A stretch of 64,000 nt of DNA from Bacillota bacterium (GTDB lineage: Bacteria > Bacillota > Clostridia > Lachnospirales > Lachnospiraceae): NCBI GenBank assembly GCA_023408815.1, contig JAEYJO010000001.1, forward strand, positions 9,453-73,452, read 5' to 3'. Below, one piece after another: positions 44,035 through 52,713 of this stretch. The notes beneath the pieces were generated by a model. The model saw nothing but the letters and a program-made list of their open reading frames with translations, was not told the origin of the DNA and searched no databases. A program made the translations under genes and the position numbers. Each line of letters begins with the position of its first letter. Within the stretch, counting starts at the first letter, position 1.

Positions 44035-45303
44035 TTATTCTCCCTCATTCTCTTTTCTGAATTCATCCTTTAAAAGCCCTTCTTGTGCCAGCATAGTAGC
44101 TAACACGGAAATATCCGTCGAAATATCCATCGCATCATCCTCAAAAAGCTTGTCGAACATCTTTTCAAAGGCTCCGTTTATATCGTCCAGCATTTCTTCG
44201 ATTTCTTTTTTCGCCGTGGTGATATTTTCTCCCTGGACGGGCTGCTCGCTGAATTCCTGATATGCCTCCACCAGCTTAAGCGTAGTAGGCATATAATAGC
44301 TCATGAACCTGCGTATATCGGACAGCTTCTCCGGGTTCTGCTCTATATGCTCAAATATACGGGTACAAATCCGCTCCAGACGGAAAAGCTTGCCGGAAAT
44401 TTCCTCCTCCGGCATGCTGTCATTAGCAGCCTTGATACGCCTGATATATTCCTTCCCTTCTTCCACAGTTATTATAAGCTGCTTTCTCACCGGGTCCTGC
44501 TCTAACAGTTCCTTCTCCCTGGAGAGGCGCTCTTCTTCCTTCTTACGGCGTTCCAGCTCCTTCTGTGCATCCTGATACATCTGATAGGATTCGTCCGTCA
44601 GCATGAAGCAAGTCTCCTGCCGGTCCAGATGTCCCTCGCGAAACCAACGGCGCCTTATCATGCGCTTTAAGTCCTTAATGACAAACTTGTCCTTTTTTCC
44701 TACTATCTCAGCAAGGTTCTCTATAGAATGAAAATCCTTCGCTCCCATAGCCTTTACATATTTTTTAAATCTCTTTACCCGGCGCCTCAAAAATCCGCCC
44801 CCTGCGGCGGCTGCCGTACAGATGCAGCCTAACACCAACGGTATTTCTATGGATATGGCTCCTATTCCGAACAGATTGACCGCGACAAAGGATAGTGAAT
44901 ATGCCGCCAGCGCATAGCTCCACGAAAGCACCGCACCGAGACTTCCGAATACGGTAAGCAGCACGCCGGATACGCTTCCCTGAGGACTTCTCATTACCGG
45001 GAGCTGACGTTTATTTCGATATTCCTTCATAGACTGCGCGGTTTTCGCGTACTGGCCCGTGCGGTAGGTATCCTGATAGTTTTTTTTCGGGGGCACGCTC
45101 TGATACGGTTTACTACTGTTCTGACCTGCATTCTTGTTCACGTTATCAGTAGCTTCCTTTACAGAACGGCTCACTTCCTGCATGGTGTTCTCCACCGTCG
45201 CTCTAATATTTTCCTGCAATTCCGTAACTTCCTTGGATTTTACGAATTTATCAATTTTTTCTCCAATATCCCGCCCCCAATTGGAAAAATCCATATCGTT
45301 CAT
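44035..45303 (-). CDS. XpaC-like (5-bromo-4-chloroindolyl phosphate hydrolysis) membrane protein
   Basis: 422 aa. The N-terminal third is polar and Asn/Gln-rich, with a predicted coil (about 15-60). Two hydrophobic helices follow (about 110-165), then a helical cytoplasmic XpaC domain (about 185-415; Lys/Glu-rich coiled coil, LFRLERICTRIFEHIEQNPE, RRFMSYYMPTTLKLVEAYQ). XpaC was named from a Bacillus phenotype; its biochemical role is unknown. First gene of the xpaC-telA unit with its own promoter. Confidence 0.88.
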   Translation of the reverse strand: MNDMDFSNWGRDIGEKIDKFVKSKEVTELQENIRATVENTMQEVSRSVKEATDNVNKNAGQNSSKPYQSVPPKKNYQDTYRTGQYAKTAQSMKEYRNKRQLPVMRSPQGSVSGVLLTVFGSLGAVLSWSYALAAYSLSFVAVNLFGIGAISIEIPLVLGCICTAAAAGGGFLRRRVKRFKKYVKAMGAKDFHSIENLAEIVGKKDKFVIKDLKRMIRRRWFREGHLDRQETCFMLTDESYQMYQDAQKELERRKKEEERLSREKELLEQDPVRKQLIITVEEGKEYIRRIKAANDSMPEEEISGKLFRLERICTRIFEHIEQNPEKLSDIRRFMSYYMPTTLKLVEAYQEFSEQPVQGENITTAKKEIEEMLDDINGAFEKMFDKLFEDDAMDISTDISVLATMLAQEGLLKDEFRKENEGE

Positions 45304-45362
45304 TTTACCATTCTCCGCCGTTCTTATTATACTAAAATCAATCTATAGAAATTTACTTTAGT

Positions 45363-45392
45363 AGTATAGCATACAGGCGGTGTAAAGTACAA
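45363..45392 (-). promoter_or_regulatory. Possible sigma-A promoter of xpaC-telA
   Basis: Minus strand TTGTAC (45387-45392), 18-nt spacer, TATACT (45363-45368). Confidence 0.45.
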
Positions 45393-45420
45393 GAAGCGAG
45401 TAGCTATTTTCATGCAAATA

Positions 45421-45448
45421 CAGGAGAGACTTTTCTCGTCTCTCCTGC
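45421..45448 (-). terminator. Hairpin after the DUF3021 gene
   Basis: Perfect 10-bp stem CAGGAGAGAC (45421-45430) with GTCTCTCCTG (45439-45448), 8-nt loop; the T-run is short, so termination may be partial. Confidence 0.6.
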
Positions 45449-45463
45449 ATGTTATACCAGCTC

Positions 45464-45892
45464 CTATAAACCCTTTTCCTTAATTTCCCGATTGATTTCC
45501 CTTGCTTCGCCCCTGTAATAGAAATAGAAGCAAAGCCAAACAATAAACGCGCTGACTATCGCTATCAGGATGCTTGCAAGCATAAGGGAAATATTTCCCA
45601 AGGGTATCCACTGCATATAAAAGGCCACCGGAATATACACGATAAAACCTATCGCCCCATGGATCAAGAGCTGCTGTACTCTGGAGAGCCTTTCATTATC
45701 GTATACCACAGTTGGAAGACTCCATCCCAGCCCCACGATCATCGAAGCCACAATCTGAGTGTTGAAGCCTCTGGGAGAAGATAGAAACCACTCATTTCCC
45801 ATAATGGTATATCCTGCCATTGAAATCAGGCAAGAAATGGTACATCCCCAGGAGATGCCGATGCATACTAATCTAACTATTTTTCTAAGCAT
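45464..45892 (-). CDS. DUF3021 family membrane protein
   Basis: 142-aa integral membrane protein with four hydrophobic helices (about 10-32, 40-60, 72-95, 100-125) and a short charged C-terminus. DUF3021 genes are nearly always beside a LytTR regulator, as here, and the pair is thought to form a sensor-regulator unit in which the membrane protein controls the regulator. The gene follows LytTR with a 90-nt gap on the same strand. Confidence 0.85.
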   Translation of the reverse strand: MLRKIVRLVCIGISWGCTISCLISMAGYTIMGNEWFLSSPRGFNTQIVASMIVGLGWSLPTVVYDNERLSRVQQLLIHGAIGFIVYIPVAFYMQWIPLGNISLMLASILIAIVSAFIVWLCFYFYYRGEAREINREIKEKGL

Positions 45893-45982
45893 AATTTTTC
45901 CTCACTTTCTAAATTAAATTTCCATTAATTTCATATAGGATCGCTGTCATTCATACAATTCGCTTATATTTCCATGAGCGCT

Positions 45983-46417
45983 TCATAGTCCAAGGTACTT
46001 CTTGAATTCCATGAGATAAGTTCTTGTAATATAATCTTTGCAGCCGTTCTTCATCACGAGGTACATCATGGCGTTAAAGGCCGGCTCCACACTGTCAATT
46101 TTCTTCAGATTCACAATGGTGGTCTTGGAAATCCTCATGAAATTCTCTCCCAGCATATATTCCAGCTCGTAAAGCCTCTTTCTGGACAAATATTTCTTAT
46201 CTCTGCCGTAAATGAAAACCTCCTTGTTTTCCGCACGCGCCATATAGATTTCCGACCCTTCCAAGATAACTATTTTCTCATTTTCTTTTGCGGTGATTAC
46301 GCTTCCCTTCATTTCAAAGGCTTCCGCAGCGCGCTGTACCTCTTCCGTTACTGCATTTGCATAAATTACAGCATAAGGTTCTTTTATTTCCGCAGATAGT
46401 TTTATTTCGACCTTCAC
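45983..46417 (-). CDS. LytTR-family DNA-binding regulator
   Basis: 144-aa regulator without a receiver domain; the LytTR domain occupies about residues 45-143 (KVFIYGRDKKYLSRKRLYELE, ENFMRISKTTIVNLKKID, MKNGCKDYITRTYLMEFKKYLG). It starts at a GTG (46417) placed by GGGAGG 7 nt upstream; the two ATGs further up have no site. The partner DUF3021 membrane protein follows, so its signal is presumably sensed at the membrane rather than by phosphorylation. Confidence 0.9.
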   Translation of the reverse strand: MKVEIKLSAEIKEPYAVIYANAVTEEVQRAAEAFEMKGSVITAKENEKIVILEGSEIYMARAENKEVFIYGRDKKYLSRKRLYELEYMLGENFMRISKTTIVNLKKIDSVEPAFNAMMYLVMKNGCKDYITRTYLMEFKKYLGL

Positions 46418-46503
46418 AATCCCGCCTCCCATTATATTCATAAACCGGTTCGATATTAGAATAACCGTTTTTTTCTTCTTTGTCAGTCATTTTAAAGTAA
46501 CAC

Positions 46504-46545
46504 GCAAAAAAAGGCAGATGAGCTGCATAAACTCTCATCTGCCTT
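46504..46545 (-). terminator. Intrinsic terminator of the sigma/anti-sigma operon
   Basis: 12-bp stem AAGGCAGATGAG (46511-46522) with CTCATCTGCCTT (46534-46545), followed by seven T on the minus strand. Confidence 0.88.
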
Positions 46546-46568
46546 CTGTAAAAAACTTCTTCCGGTTA

Positions 46569-47405
46569 TTATTTTGCTCCGCTTTCAATTATCTCTCTCG
46601 CCATGCCAAGCATATCGTCCGCGGTAAGCGCAAGGTCGAAACCACCCAGATTATATACAATTCCGTCCTTCACCCATCCCACATAAAAAAACTCCTTAAT
46701 TTCCACCTCAGAGGTACCGTAGGAAATCTCCACGGCACCGCTGTCCTGCGCCTTCTCATCCTCCTCGGTCAGTTTGTAATCGGGCGGAACGAATTTGAAT
46801 GTGGTCTTATTGAAAACCAGGGTAACATCGCCGCACTGCATCGTTCTATCAGCGGCAGAAATATTTAAAACCGTTTCCGGGGTCTCGCCGGCAAACAGTT
46901 TACACGCGGAAGAGGAAATTTCTTTAGCTCCTGTTTTCTTGTAATAGATATCGATTTCTTTCTGCTCTTCCTCATTTTGCCCTGCCTCATTTTGTATCGC
47001 AGTTTCTGATATATAAATACCGTTCATTTTATAGCCGTTAGAGAAGGCTTCTACTGCATCTATCCGATACCCTGCCTCTTCTTCCGCCTTTTCCAAATCC
47101 TCAAACTTCGTATAATCCGGTATTATGGAGCCGTGACTCACATAATTTTTTATCCCGCTTCCTGCGATCGATGCCGTTCCCAGCACAAGACATGCTGCCG
47201 CCACACCGATCGCTACTTTCTTCACACTGAATCTCTTCATAGAAATAGTCCTTCCTTTCTCTTCTTTAAAAATCCGGCTGTCGATTTGCCGCTTCAAGCT
47301 TTCGGAGGCACTGATCCGCCCGCTCATTTCATAAAGGGTTTTCTTCAATATTTCATCCTTCTCATCCCACTCCCTATGAATAATGCAATCCTTTTTGCTT
47401 TTCAT
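46569..47405 (-). CDS. DUF4367-like membrane protein, probable anti-sigma factor
   Basis: 278 aa. The cytoplasmic N-terminus (1-60) is followed by one transmembrane helix (about 65-85) and an extracytoplasmic domain (about 95-275) with tandem acidic beta segments, ending YNLGGFDLALTADDMLGMAR. The DUF4367-like outside domain and the position directly behind an ECF sigma factor indicate an anti-sigma factor, though no classical zinc-binding anti-sigma motif (HxxxCxxC) is seen. The ATG lies inside the sigma gene (32-nt overlap) behind AAGGAGG, so translation is coupled. Confidence 0.75.
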   Translation of the reverse strand: MKSKKDCIIHREWDEKDEILKKTLYEMSGRISASESLKRQIDSRIFKEEKGRTISMKRFSVKKVAIGVAAACLVLGTASIAGSGIKNYVSHGSIIPDYTKFEDLEKAEEEAGYRIDAVEAFSNGYKMNGIYISETAIQNEAGQNEEEQKEIDIYYKKTGAKEISSSACKLFAGETPETVLNISAADRTMQCGDVTLVFNKTTFKFVPPDYKLTEEDEKAQDSGAVEISYGTSEVEIKEFFYVGWVKDGIVYNLGGFDLALTADDMLGMAREIIESGAK

Positions 47406-47955
47406 ACTCTTTGCCTCCTTCCTCCTGCGCTTTCAATATTCCTTTTAGTTTTTTTCTCGCATTATGCAGTCTGGATTTTACGGTTCCCTGCGTACATCCA
47501 ATTACCTTCGCAATCTCTCCTGCGGACAGCTCATTGTAATAATACAGAACGATTACTGTCCGATGCTTGATGTCTAAGCCCTGTACCGCATCGCTTATCA
47601 TTTTTTCCGTCTCGTTTCTCACAAGCTTATCCAGAGAGGTGACTCCGTCCGTGGCCTCCGCCTGCATGTCAATATCCTCGTCAGGAATTTCCCTGCCGCG
47701 CTTCTTGGTCTGTCTATATGCCGTACGGTACAATATTTGAAAAAGCCAAGGCCGAAAGCCCTCGTCCTTTTTCAGTTCTCCGATATGCAGATAACATTTT
47801 ACAAACGTCTCCTGCACGATGTCCTCGGCATCGTTCCTATTGCCGCTCACCAGATATGCCATGCGCAAAAGTATATTTTTATATTTTTCATACAGAGCGT
47901 CAAAGGCCGCCTTATCTCCGCCTTTTAGCTGCTGCACCAGTCTTAATTCTTCCAC
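47374..47955 (-). CDS. ECF-type RNA polymerase sigma factor
   Basis: 193-aa sigma-70 family factor with region 2 (about 20-90; ILLRMAYLVSGNRNDAEDIVQETFVKCYLH) and region 4 (about 125-180; LDIKHRTVIVLYYYNELSAGEIAKVIGCTQGTVKSRLH region), no region 3. First of a two-gene operon with the presumed anti-sigma protein. The upstream minus strand has GAACCTT then CTCTTA spaced by 15 nt, which might be an autoregulated ECF promoter. Confidence 0.93.
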   Translation of the reverse strand: MEELRLVQQLKGGDKAAFDALYEKYKNILLRMAYLVSGNRNDAEDIVQETFVKCYLHIGELKKDEGFRPWLFQILYRTAYRQTKKRGREIPDEDIDMQAEATDGVTSLDKLVRNETEKMISDAVQGLDIKHRTVIVLYYYNELSAGEIAKVIGCTQGTVKSRLHNARKKLKGILKAQEEGGKEYEKQKGLHYS

Positions 47956-47998
47956 GACCTTGGACTCCTTCCTCTTCCTTCCGATACGTATCTGACTA

Positions 47999-48026
47999 TA
48001 AGAGCATTCCTTTATGAAAAAGGTTC
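47999..48026 (-). promoter_or_regulatory. Possible ECF-type promoter of the sigma factor operon
   Basis: Minus strand GAACCTT (48020-48026), 15-nt spacer, CTCTTA (47999-48004), resembling the AAC-containing -35 of ECF promoters. Autoregulation is common for such operons; the call is tentative. Confidence 0.3.
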
Positions 48027-48057
48027 ATTTTCTGATCAATCTATTTTTATTTTAGCA

Positions 48058-48113
48058 TACCATCAATTGACAAGGTCTCATACGGGCGTGTAAGACCTTG
48101 TCAGTCGTTGGTA
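48058..48113. repeat. Repeat family C, copy 2 (56-bp near-palindrome)
   Basis: TACCATCAATTGACAAGG at the left end and CCTTGTCAGTCGTTGGTA at the right; the middle GTCTCATACGGGCGTGTAAGA is close to copy 1 (35099-35154). The rest of the 47956-48293 gap shows no gene. Confidence 0.72.
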
Positions 48114-48293
48114 ATTACACTTGCCCTGAGCTTCGTCCTTTGTTACACTTATTACCAAATCATTCATGCCGAGGCAGAAAATCGCAATGTAAGTCAATAC
48201 CCCCGGCATGCTGCGGAATATTAGACCCTTGCGGCATTCGCCAAATGCAGGCAAGCTTGCACCCGGCTCATTGCTCGCGGGAATAAAAGGAGG

Positions 48294-49073
48294 ATGTACA
48301 TATACGAACTGTCGAGAAAGGATATGTCTAAAATCGTGCCGCTTTTTCAAAACGTCGCCCACACTATTATCTGGTCCTGCCTTCAAGGATATATGGGAAG
48401 GGCATGGACCGATGACCTGGAGCATCCTTCCAGTGCCCAGATCATCGTGGGAGATTTCTGCTTTTTTACAGGTGTTCCCAACCGTGAGCTGGCAGACAAT
48501 ATCCATGTGGATTCGCCCTCCGGCCTTCTGCTTCTCATTCCCGAAAGCTCTGGCTGGGATGATCTCATCGAAGAAACTTATCCCGAAAGCTTTGAACGCT
48601 TTATGCGTTATACCATAAAAAAAGAACCGGAAGCATTCCATAAAGAAATGCTTTCCGGCAATATTGCAAAACTTCCCAGCGGATATTCTCTCCATAAGAT
48701 AGATGAAGCTATCTACAGCCGTCTTTTGAAGATGGAGCAGCTTCGAGACTTATGTTCCGTATTCGGCAGCTATGAAGCCTATGAAAGACATGGGCTGGGA
48801 TTTGTCATTATGTGCGAAGACGCCGTCGTTTCCGGGGCCTCTTCCTACACCGTCTATGATAAGGGTATCGAAATCGAAGTGGACACTCTTCCCGAATACC
48901 GCAGAAAAGGCCTCGCTCTCATCTGCGCCTCCCGCTTGATTTTGGAATGCCTGGAGCGGGGGCTTTATCCCAGCTGGGACGCCATGAATAAGGAGTCTGT
49001 AATGCTGGCAGAGAGGCTTGGGTATCATCTGGGTGAGGCGTATGCCACCTATATTGTAGTAGAAAAGTCCTGA
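48294..49073 (+). CDS. GNAT-family N-acetyltransferase
   Basis: 259-aa protein of the GNAT_acetyltran type (PF12746-like): an N-terminal half specific to this group (VAHTIIWSCLQGYMGRAW, DDLEHPSSAQIIVGDFCFF) and a C-terminal acetyl-CoA-binding fold with IEIEVDTLPEYRRKGLALICA and SWDAMNKESVMLAERLGY. The substrate is unknown. The start is unusual: AAAGGAGG (48286-48293) touches the ATG with no spacing, while an ATA six bases further on would give the family-like beginning I-Y-E-L-S. Stand-alone gene, convergent with mfd. Confidence 0.88.
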   Translation: MYIYELSRKDMSKIVPLFQNVAHTIIWSCLQGYMGRAWTDDLEHPSSAQIIVGDFCFFTGVPNRELADNIHVDSPSGLLLLIPESSGWDDLIEETYPESFERFMRYTIKKEPEAFHKEMLSGNIAKLPSGYSLHKIDEAIYSRLLKMEQLRDLCSVFGSYEAYERHGLGFVIMCEDAVVSGASSYTVYDKGIEIEVDTLPEYRRKGLALICASRLILECLERGLYPSWDAMNKESVMLAERLGYHLGEAYATYIVVEKS

Positions 49074-49108
49074 TTTTTTCAATACCCCTTAGAGCAGAAC
49101 GGCATTCC

Positions 49109-52100
49109 TTAACCCAAAACAGCTCTTTCTTCAAGCAGTATTTTCTTCATATCCGAGAGCAGCTCTTCAGTCAGCATAAGCAGATTTTCCGCATCCTTCT
49201 CAACCACTGCACATTTTTTGTAGCGGAAGAGGAAAAAGGGAGTTCCCTTGGCGTTAAATGTAAGCTTGGGATATTTTTTCAAAAGGAAGGGGATATTTTC
49301 TACCTTTATTTTTGCATCCGGATTCAGCAGGAAGCGTATTTCGCCATTTTGTCCACGTACCTCAGGCATATAGAGCTTGTGGGCGTTTACACGCACGAGG
49401 GCGATTCTAAGGAGGTTATCCACCGATTTAGGGATTTCTCCGAAACGATCTAACAATTCCTCCTTCATATCATCGCTTTCTGCACTATTGTCGATGCCTG
49501 CGATACGCTTATAAATATCCAGCTTTTGAAATTCGTTCACGATATAGGACGGCGGAATAAATGCATCCACATCCACATCCACAGAGGTATTGAAATCCTC
49601 CTCCGTTTTCAGCCCCTTGAGGTTCTTTACCGCCTCGTTCAGCATCTTGCAATACAAATCGTATCCTACTGCCTGCATATGTCCATGCTGCTTCGAACCC
49701 AGCAGATTGCCCGCACCGCGTATCTCCAAATCTCTCATGGCAATTTTAAAGCCGCTTCCCAAATCGGTAAATTCCTTGATAGCAGCAAGACGTTTTTCTG
49801 CAACTTCTTTCAGCATCTTATCCCGCTTATACATCAAAAACGCATAGGCGGTACGGTTGGAACGTCCTACTCGCCCTCTGAGCTGATAAAGCTGGGAAAG
49901 CCCCATATTGTCTGAGTCATGGATGATCATCGTATTCACATTAGAGATGTCCAGACCGGTCTCTATAATCGTCGTCGAAACCAGTACGTCTATCTCTCCT
50001 CCGATAAAGTCATACATAATCTTTTCCAGCTCATGTTCCTTCATCTGGCCATGGGCGAACGCAACGTTCGCCTCCGGCACGAGCTCGGCGATTCCCGACG
50101 CAATATCCGCGATATTATTTACCCTATTATAGACATAGTAAACCTGGCCATCTCTGGAAAGTTCCCTGACGATAGCCTCTCTTACCATTTCCTCATTATA
50201 TTCCAGTACATAGGTCTGAATCGGAAGACGGTCCTCCGGCGCCTCCTCCAGTACGCTCATATCACGGATACCGATAAGGCTCATATGAAGTGTCCTCGGT
50301 ATGGGCGTAGCCGTGAGCGTCAGTACATCCACATTTTCCTTCATCTTCTTTATCTTTTCCTTATGGGCCACTCCGAAGCGCTGCTCCTCATCGATAATAA
50401 GAAGTCCAAGATCCTTGAAAACAATATCCTTGGAAAGCACCCGGTGGGTGCCGATGACGATGTCCACAAAGCCTTTTCTCAGGTCCTCTGCAGTCTTTTT
50501 CTGTTCTGCCGGCGTCCGGAAACGGGAAAGCAGATCCACGCGCACCGGAAAGTCCTTCATTCTCTGTACGAACGTGTTGTAATGCTGCTGCGCTAAGATG
50601 GTAGTAGGAACGAGGTACACCACCTGCTTGCCCTCCTGAACTGCTTTAAACGCTGCACGGATGGCGATTTCTGTCTTGCCGTAACCTACGTCGCCGCAAA
50701 TGAGGCGGTCCATGATCTTCGCGCTTTCCATATCCTTCTTCGTCGCCGCGATGGCTGTCATCTGATCCTCCGTCTCCTCGTAGGGAAACATCTCTTCAAA
50801 CTCCTGCTGCCATACTGTATCTTTTCCGTAAACAAAACCTTCTTTCTGCTGTCTTACCGCATACAGCTCCACAAGGTCTCCTGCCACCTCGTTTACCGCA
50901 CCTTTTACCTTGCTCTTCGTCCGGCTCCATTCCTGCGTGCCCAGCTTATTGAGCTTCGGCTTTCTGGCATCGGCCGATGCATATTTCTGAATCACATCCA
51001 GGCCTGTAGCGAGTATATAGAGATTCCCTCCGTCCCGGTATTCGATTTTGATATAGTCCTTGACCACTTTTTCTACTTCGACTTTTTCAATCCCTTTATA
51101 GATGCCAAGTCCATGATTTTCATGGACTACGAAATCTCCTACTTTAAGGTCGTTGAAACCGTTGATCTTCTGGCCATCATATTTCTTGACCTTCCGCTTT
51201 TTCTTCTTTTCCGCGCCGAAAATATCGCTCTCCGAAATAACGACGAACTTTATCAGCGGGTATTCGAAACCCTTCTGCGCCCGGCCGTAGAAGGTCATTA
51301 TCTCTCCCGGCTGTATTTCCCGAAAGGGATCCTCGCTGTAAAATCCGGTCAGCTCCTCATTTCTTAAATCCTCCGCCAGCCGCTTCGCCCTCGTTCTTGA
51401 ACCGGATAAAAGAAGAACCCGGTACCCGCCTTTCTTATACCGCTTCAAGTCCTTAAGCAAAGCCTCGAAGCTGTTGTTATAGGAAGCGACGCTCTTCGCT
51501 CCGATATCGAACTTCTTATCCGCTTTGAAAAGCGAGTTCTTCAAGTCTATCGCCGCCAGGGTCACCACTCTGTTCTTCGCCATCCTGGCAGCCACCTCTT
51601 CCGAGCCGAACAGGAGATCCGCCTGCCCGGGCAAAGCGTAACCCTTTTCCATCCGGTGCATCATGCTTTCCCTGAATTCCAGTTCCACCGCATCCGCATG
51701 TTCCTTCACCCGTGCCGGTTCATCGATAAAGATACAGCTCTTGTCCTTATCGAAGAGCTCCATAAAGGAAACCGTTTCCGGATAAAAATAGCGTATGTAA
51801 CTTTCCAGATTTGCCGCCTCCTTGAACTCGAAAATCTGCTCCTTCAGCTCTTTAATCTGCGAGGTAATGCGGTGCGCTTCCTCGGTTTTAAACTCCTTTC
51901 GGAATCTGTCCCCGCATTTTCGGGACTCCGCTTCTACCCGCTCCATGCCCTTTTTCATTTCCTCAGCGGTAAGGACCATTTCCGTAGCCGGATAAATGCG
52001 GATGGACTGCAGCCTTTCGATGGAACGCTGGCTTAAGATGTCGAAGCTCCGGATAGATTCTACTTCTTCTCCCCACAGTTCGATTCGATAAGGATTCTCT

Positions 52101-52654
52101 TCCGTCAAATCAAAAATATCTACAATGCCGCCGCGAATGGAGAACTGTCCCGGTGCCTCCACCTGATAGTTCTTCTCATATCCCATTTCCACAAGCTTCT
52201 GGGCAAGCTTTCTTTCGTTAACAGAAGCCTGGCAGTCTATGCGAATCACATTCTTTTCCAAAACGGACAGAGGCACTTGAGGCGTCATAAAGCTATCGAA
52301 GGTAGTCACCACCGTAAGCGGTCTGCCTTCGATTACTCTTCTTAACGCCTTTATTCTTTCCGTAACGATTTGGTTGCCGTGAATGTCCGCCTGATAAAAG
52401 ATCAGATCCTTTGCCGGATACATTGTGACATTCCTGTCATATAATTTGCAATCTTCAAATATCGCCTTCGCCCTCAGGTCGTTATAAGTAACAATGATTT
52501 TATATTTGAAGCCCTCGCTGAGCCCATACGCCATATGAAGCTTCTGCGAATCCACACATCCCATCAGCGACACTGCCGCCTGTGGCTTACTAAGGAGCTT
52601 TGTAATTTCTTCGAATTCACCCAGCTCGTACAAGGGTGCGGTAAATGTCCTCAT
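49109..52654 (-). CDS. mfd: Transcription-repair coupling factor
   Basis: DNA translocase that removes stalled RNA polymerase and recruits UvrA. 1181 aa with all parts in order: UvrB-like N-terminal domains (to about 340), RNA-polymerase interaction domain (about 490-565; VGDFVVHENHGLGIYKGIEK), helicase motifs (Walker A DVGYGKTEIA, DEEQRFGV box, TATPIPRTLHMSL), motifs IV-VI with HGQMKEHELE and QLYQLRGRVGRSNR, and the C-terminal TRCF domain that autoinhibits UvrA binding. Lies behind pth on the same strand with a 59-nt gap, the usual clostridial order. Confidence 0.97.
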   Translation of the reverse strand: MRTFTAPLYELGEFEEITKLLSKPQAAVSLMGCVDSQKLHMAYGLSEGFKYKIIVTYNDLRAKAIFEDCKLYDRNVTMYPAKDLIFYQADIHGNQIVTERIKALRRVIEGRPLTVVTTFDSFMTPQVPLSVLEKNVIRIDCQASVNERKLAQKLVEMGYEKNYQVEAPGQFSIRGGIVDIFDLTEENPYRIELWGEEVESIRSFDILSQRSIERLQSIRIYPATEMVLTAEEMKKGMERVEAESRKCGDRFRKEFKTEEAHRITSQIKELKEQIFEFKEAANLESYIRYFYPETVSFMELFDKDKSCIFIDEPARVKEHADAVELEFRESMMHRMEKGYALPGQADLLFGSEEVAARMAKNRVVTLAAIDLKNSLFKADKKFDIGAKSVASYNNSFEALLKDLKRYKKGGYRVLLLSGSRTRAKRLAEDLRNEELTGFYSEDPFREIQPGEIMTFYGRAQKGFEYPLIKFVVISESDIFGAEKKKKRKVKKYDGQKINGFNDLKVGDFVVHENHGLGIYKGIEKVEVEKVVKDYIKIEYRDGGNLYILATGLDVIQKYASADARKPKLNKLGTQEWSRTKSKVKGAVNEVAGDLVELYAVRQQKEGFVYGKDTVWQQEFEEMFPYEETEDQMTAIAATKKDMESAKIMDRLICGDVGYGKTEIAIRAAFKAVQEGKQVVYLVPTTILAQQHYNTFVQRMKDFPVRVDLLSRFRTPAEQKKTAEDLRKGFVDIVIGTHRVLSKDIVFKDLGLLIIDEEQRFGVAHKEKIKKMKENVDVLTLTATPIPRTLHMSLIGIRDMSVLEEAPEDRLPIQTYVLEYNEEMVREAIVRELSRDGQVYYVYNRVNNIADIASGIAELVPEANVAFAHGQMKEHELEKIMYDFIGGEIDVLVSTTIIETGLDISNVNTMIIHDSDNMGLSQLYQLRGRVGRSNRTAYAFLMYKRDKMLKEVAEKRLAAIKEFTDLGSGFKIAMRDLEIRGAGNLLGSKQHGHMQAVGYDLYCKMLNEAVKNLKGLKTEEDFNTSVDVDVDAFIPPSYIVNEFQKLDIYKRIAGIDNSAESDDMKEELLDRFGEIPKSVDNLLRIALVRVNAHKLYMPEVRGQNGEIRFLLNPDAKIKVENIPFLLKKYPKLTFNAKGTPFFLFRYKKCAVVEKDAENLLMLTEELLSDMKKILLEERAVLG

Positions 52655-52713
52655 CTAAGTATTCCTCTCCTGGTTATTTTTTGTTCCTTGCGGCCATCGT
52701 CCATCTATTATAT

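Noticed and set aside
48078..48695. 205-aa minus-strand reading frame opposite the GNAT gene
   Set aside because: It lies mainly antisense to the clearly conserved acetyltransferase, has no ribosome binding site and crosses repeat C.
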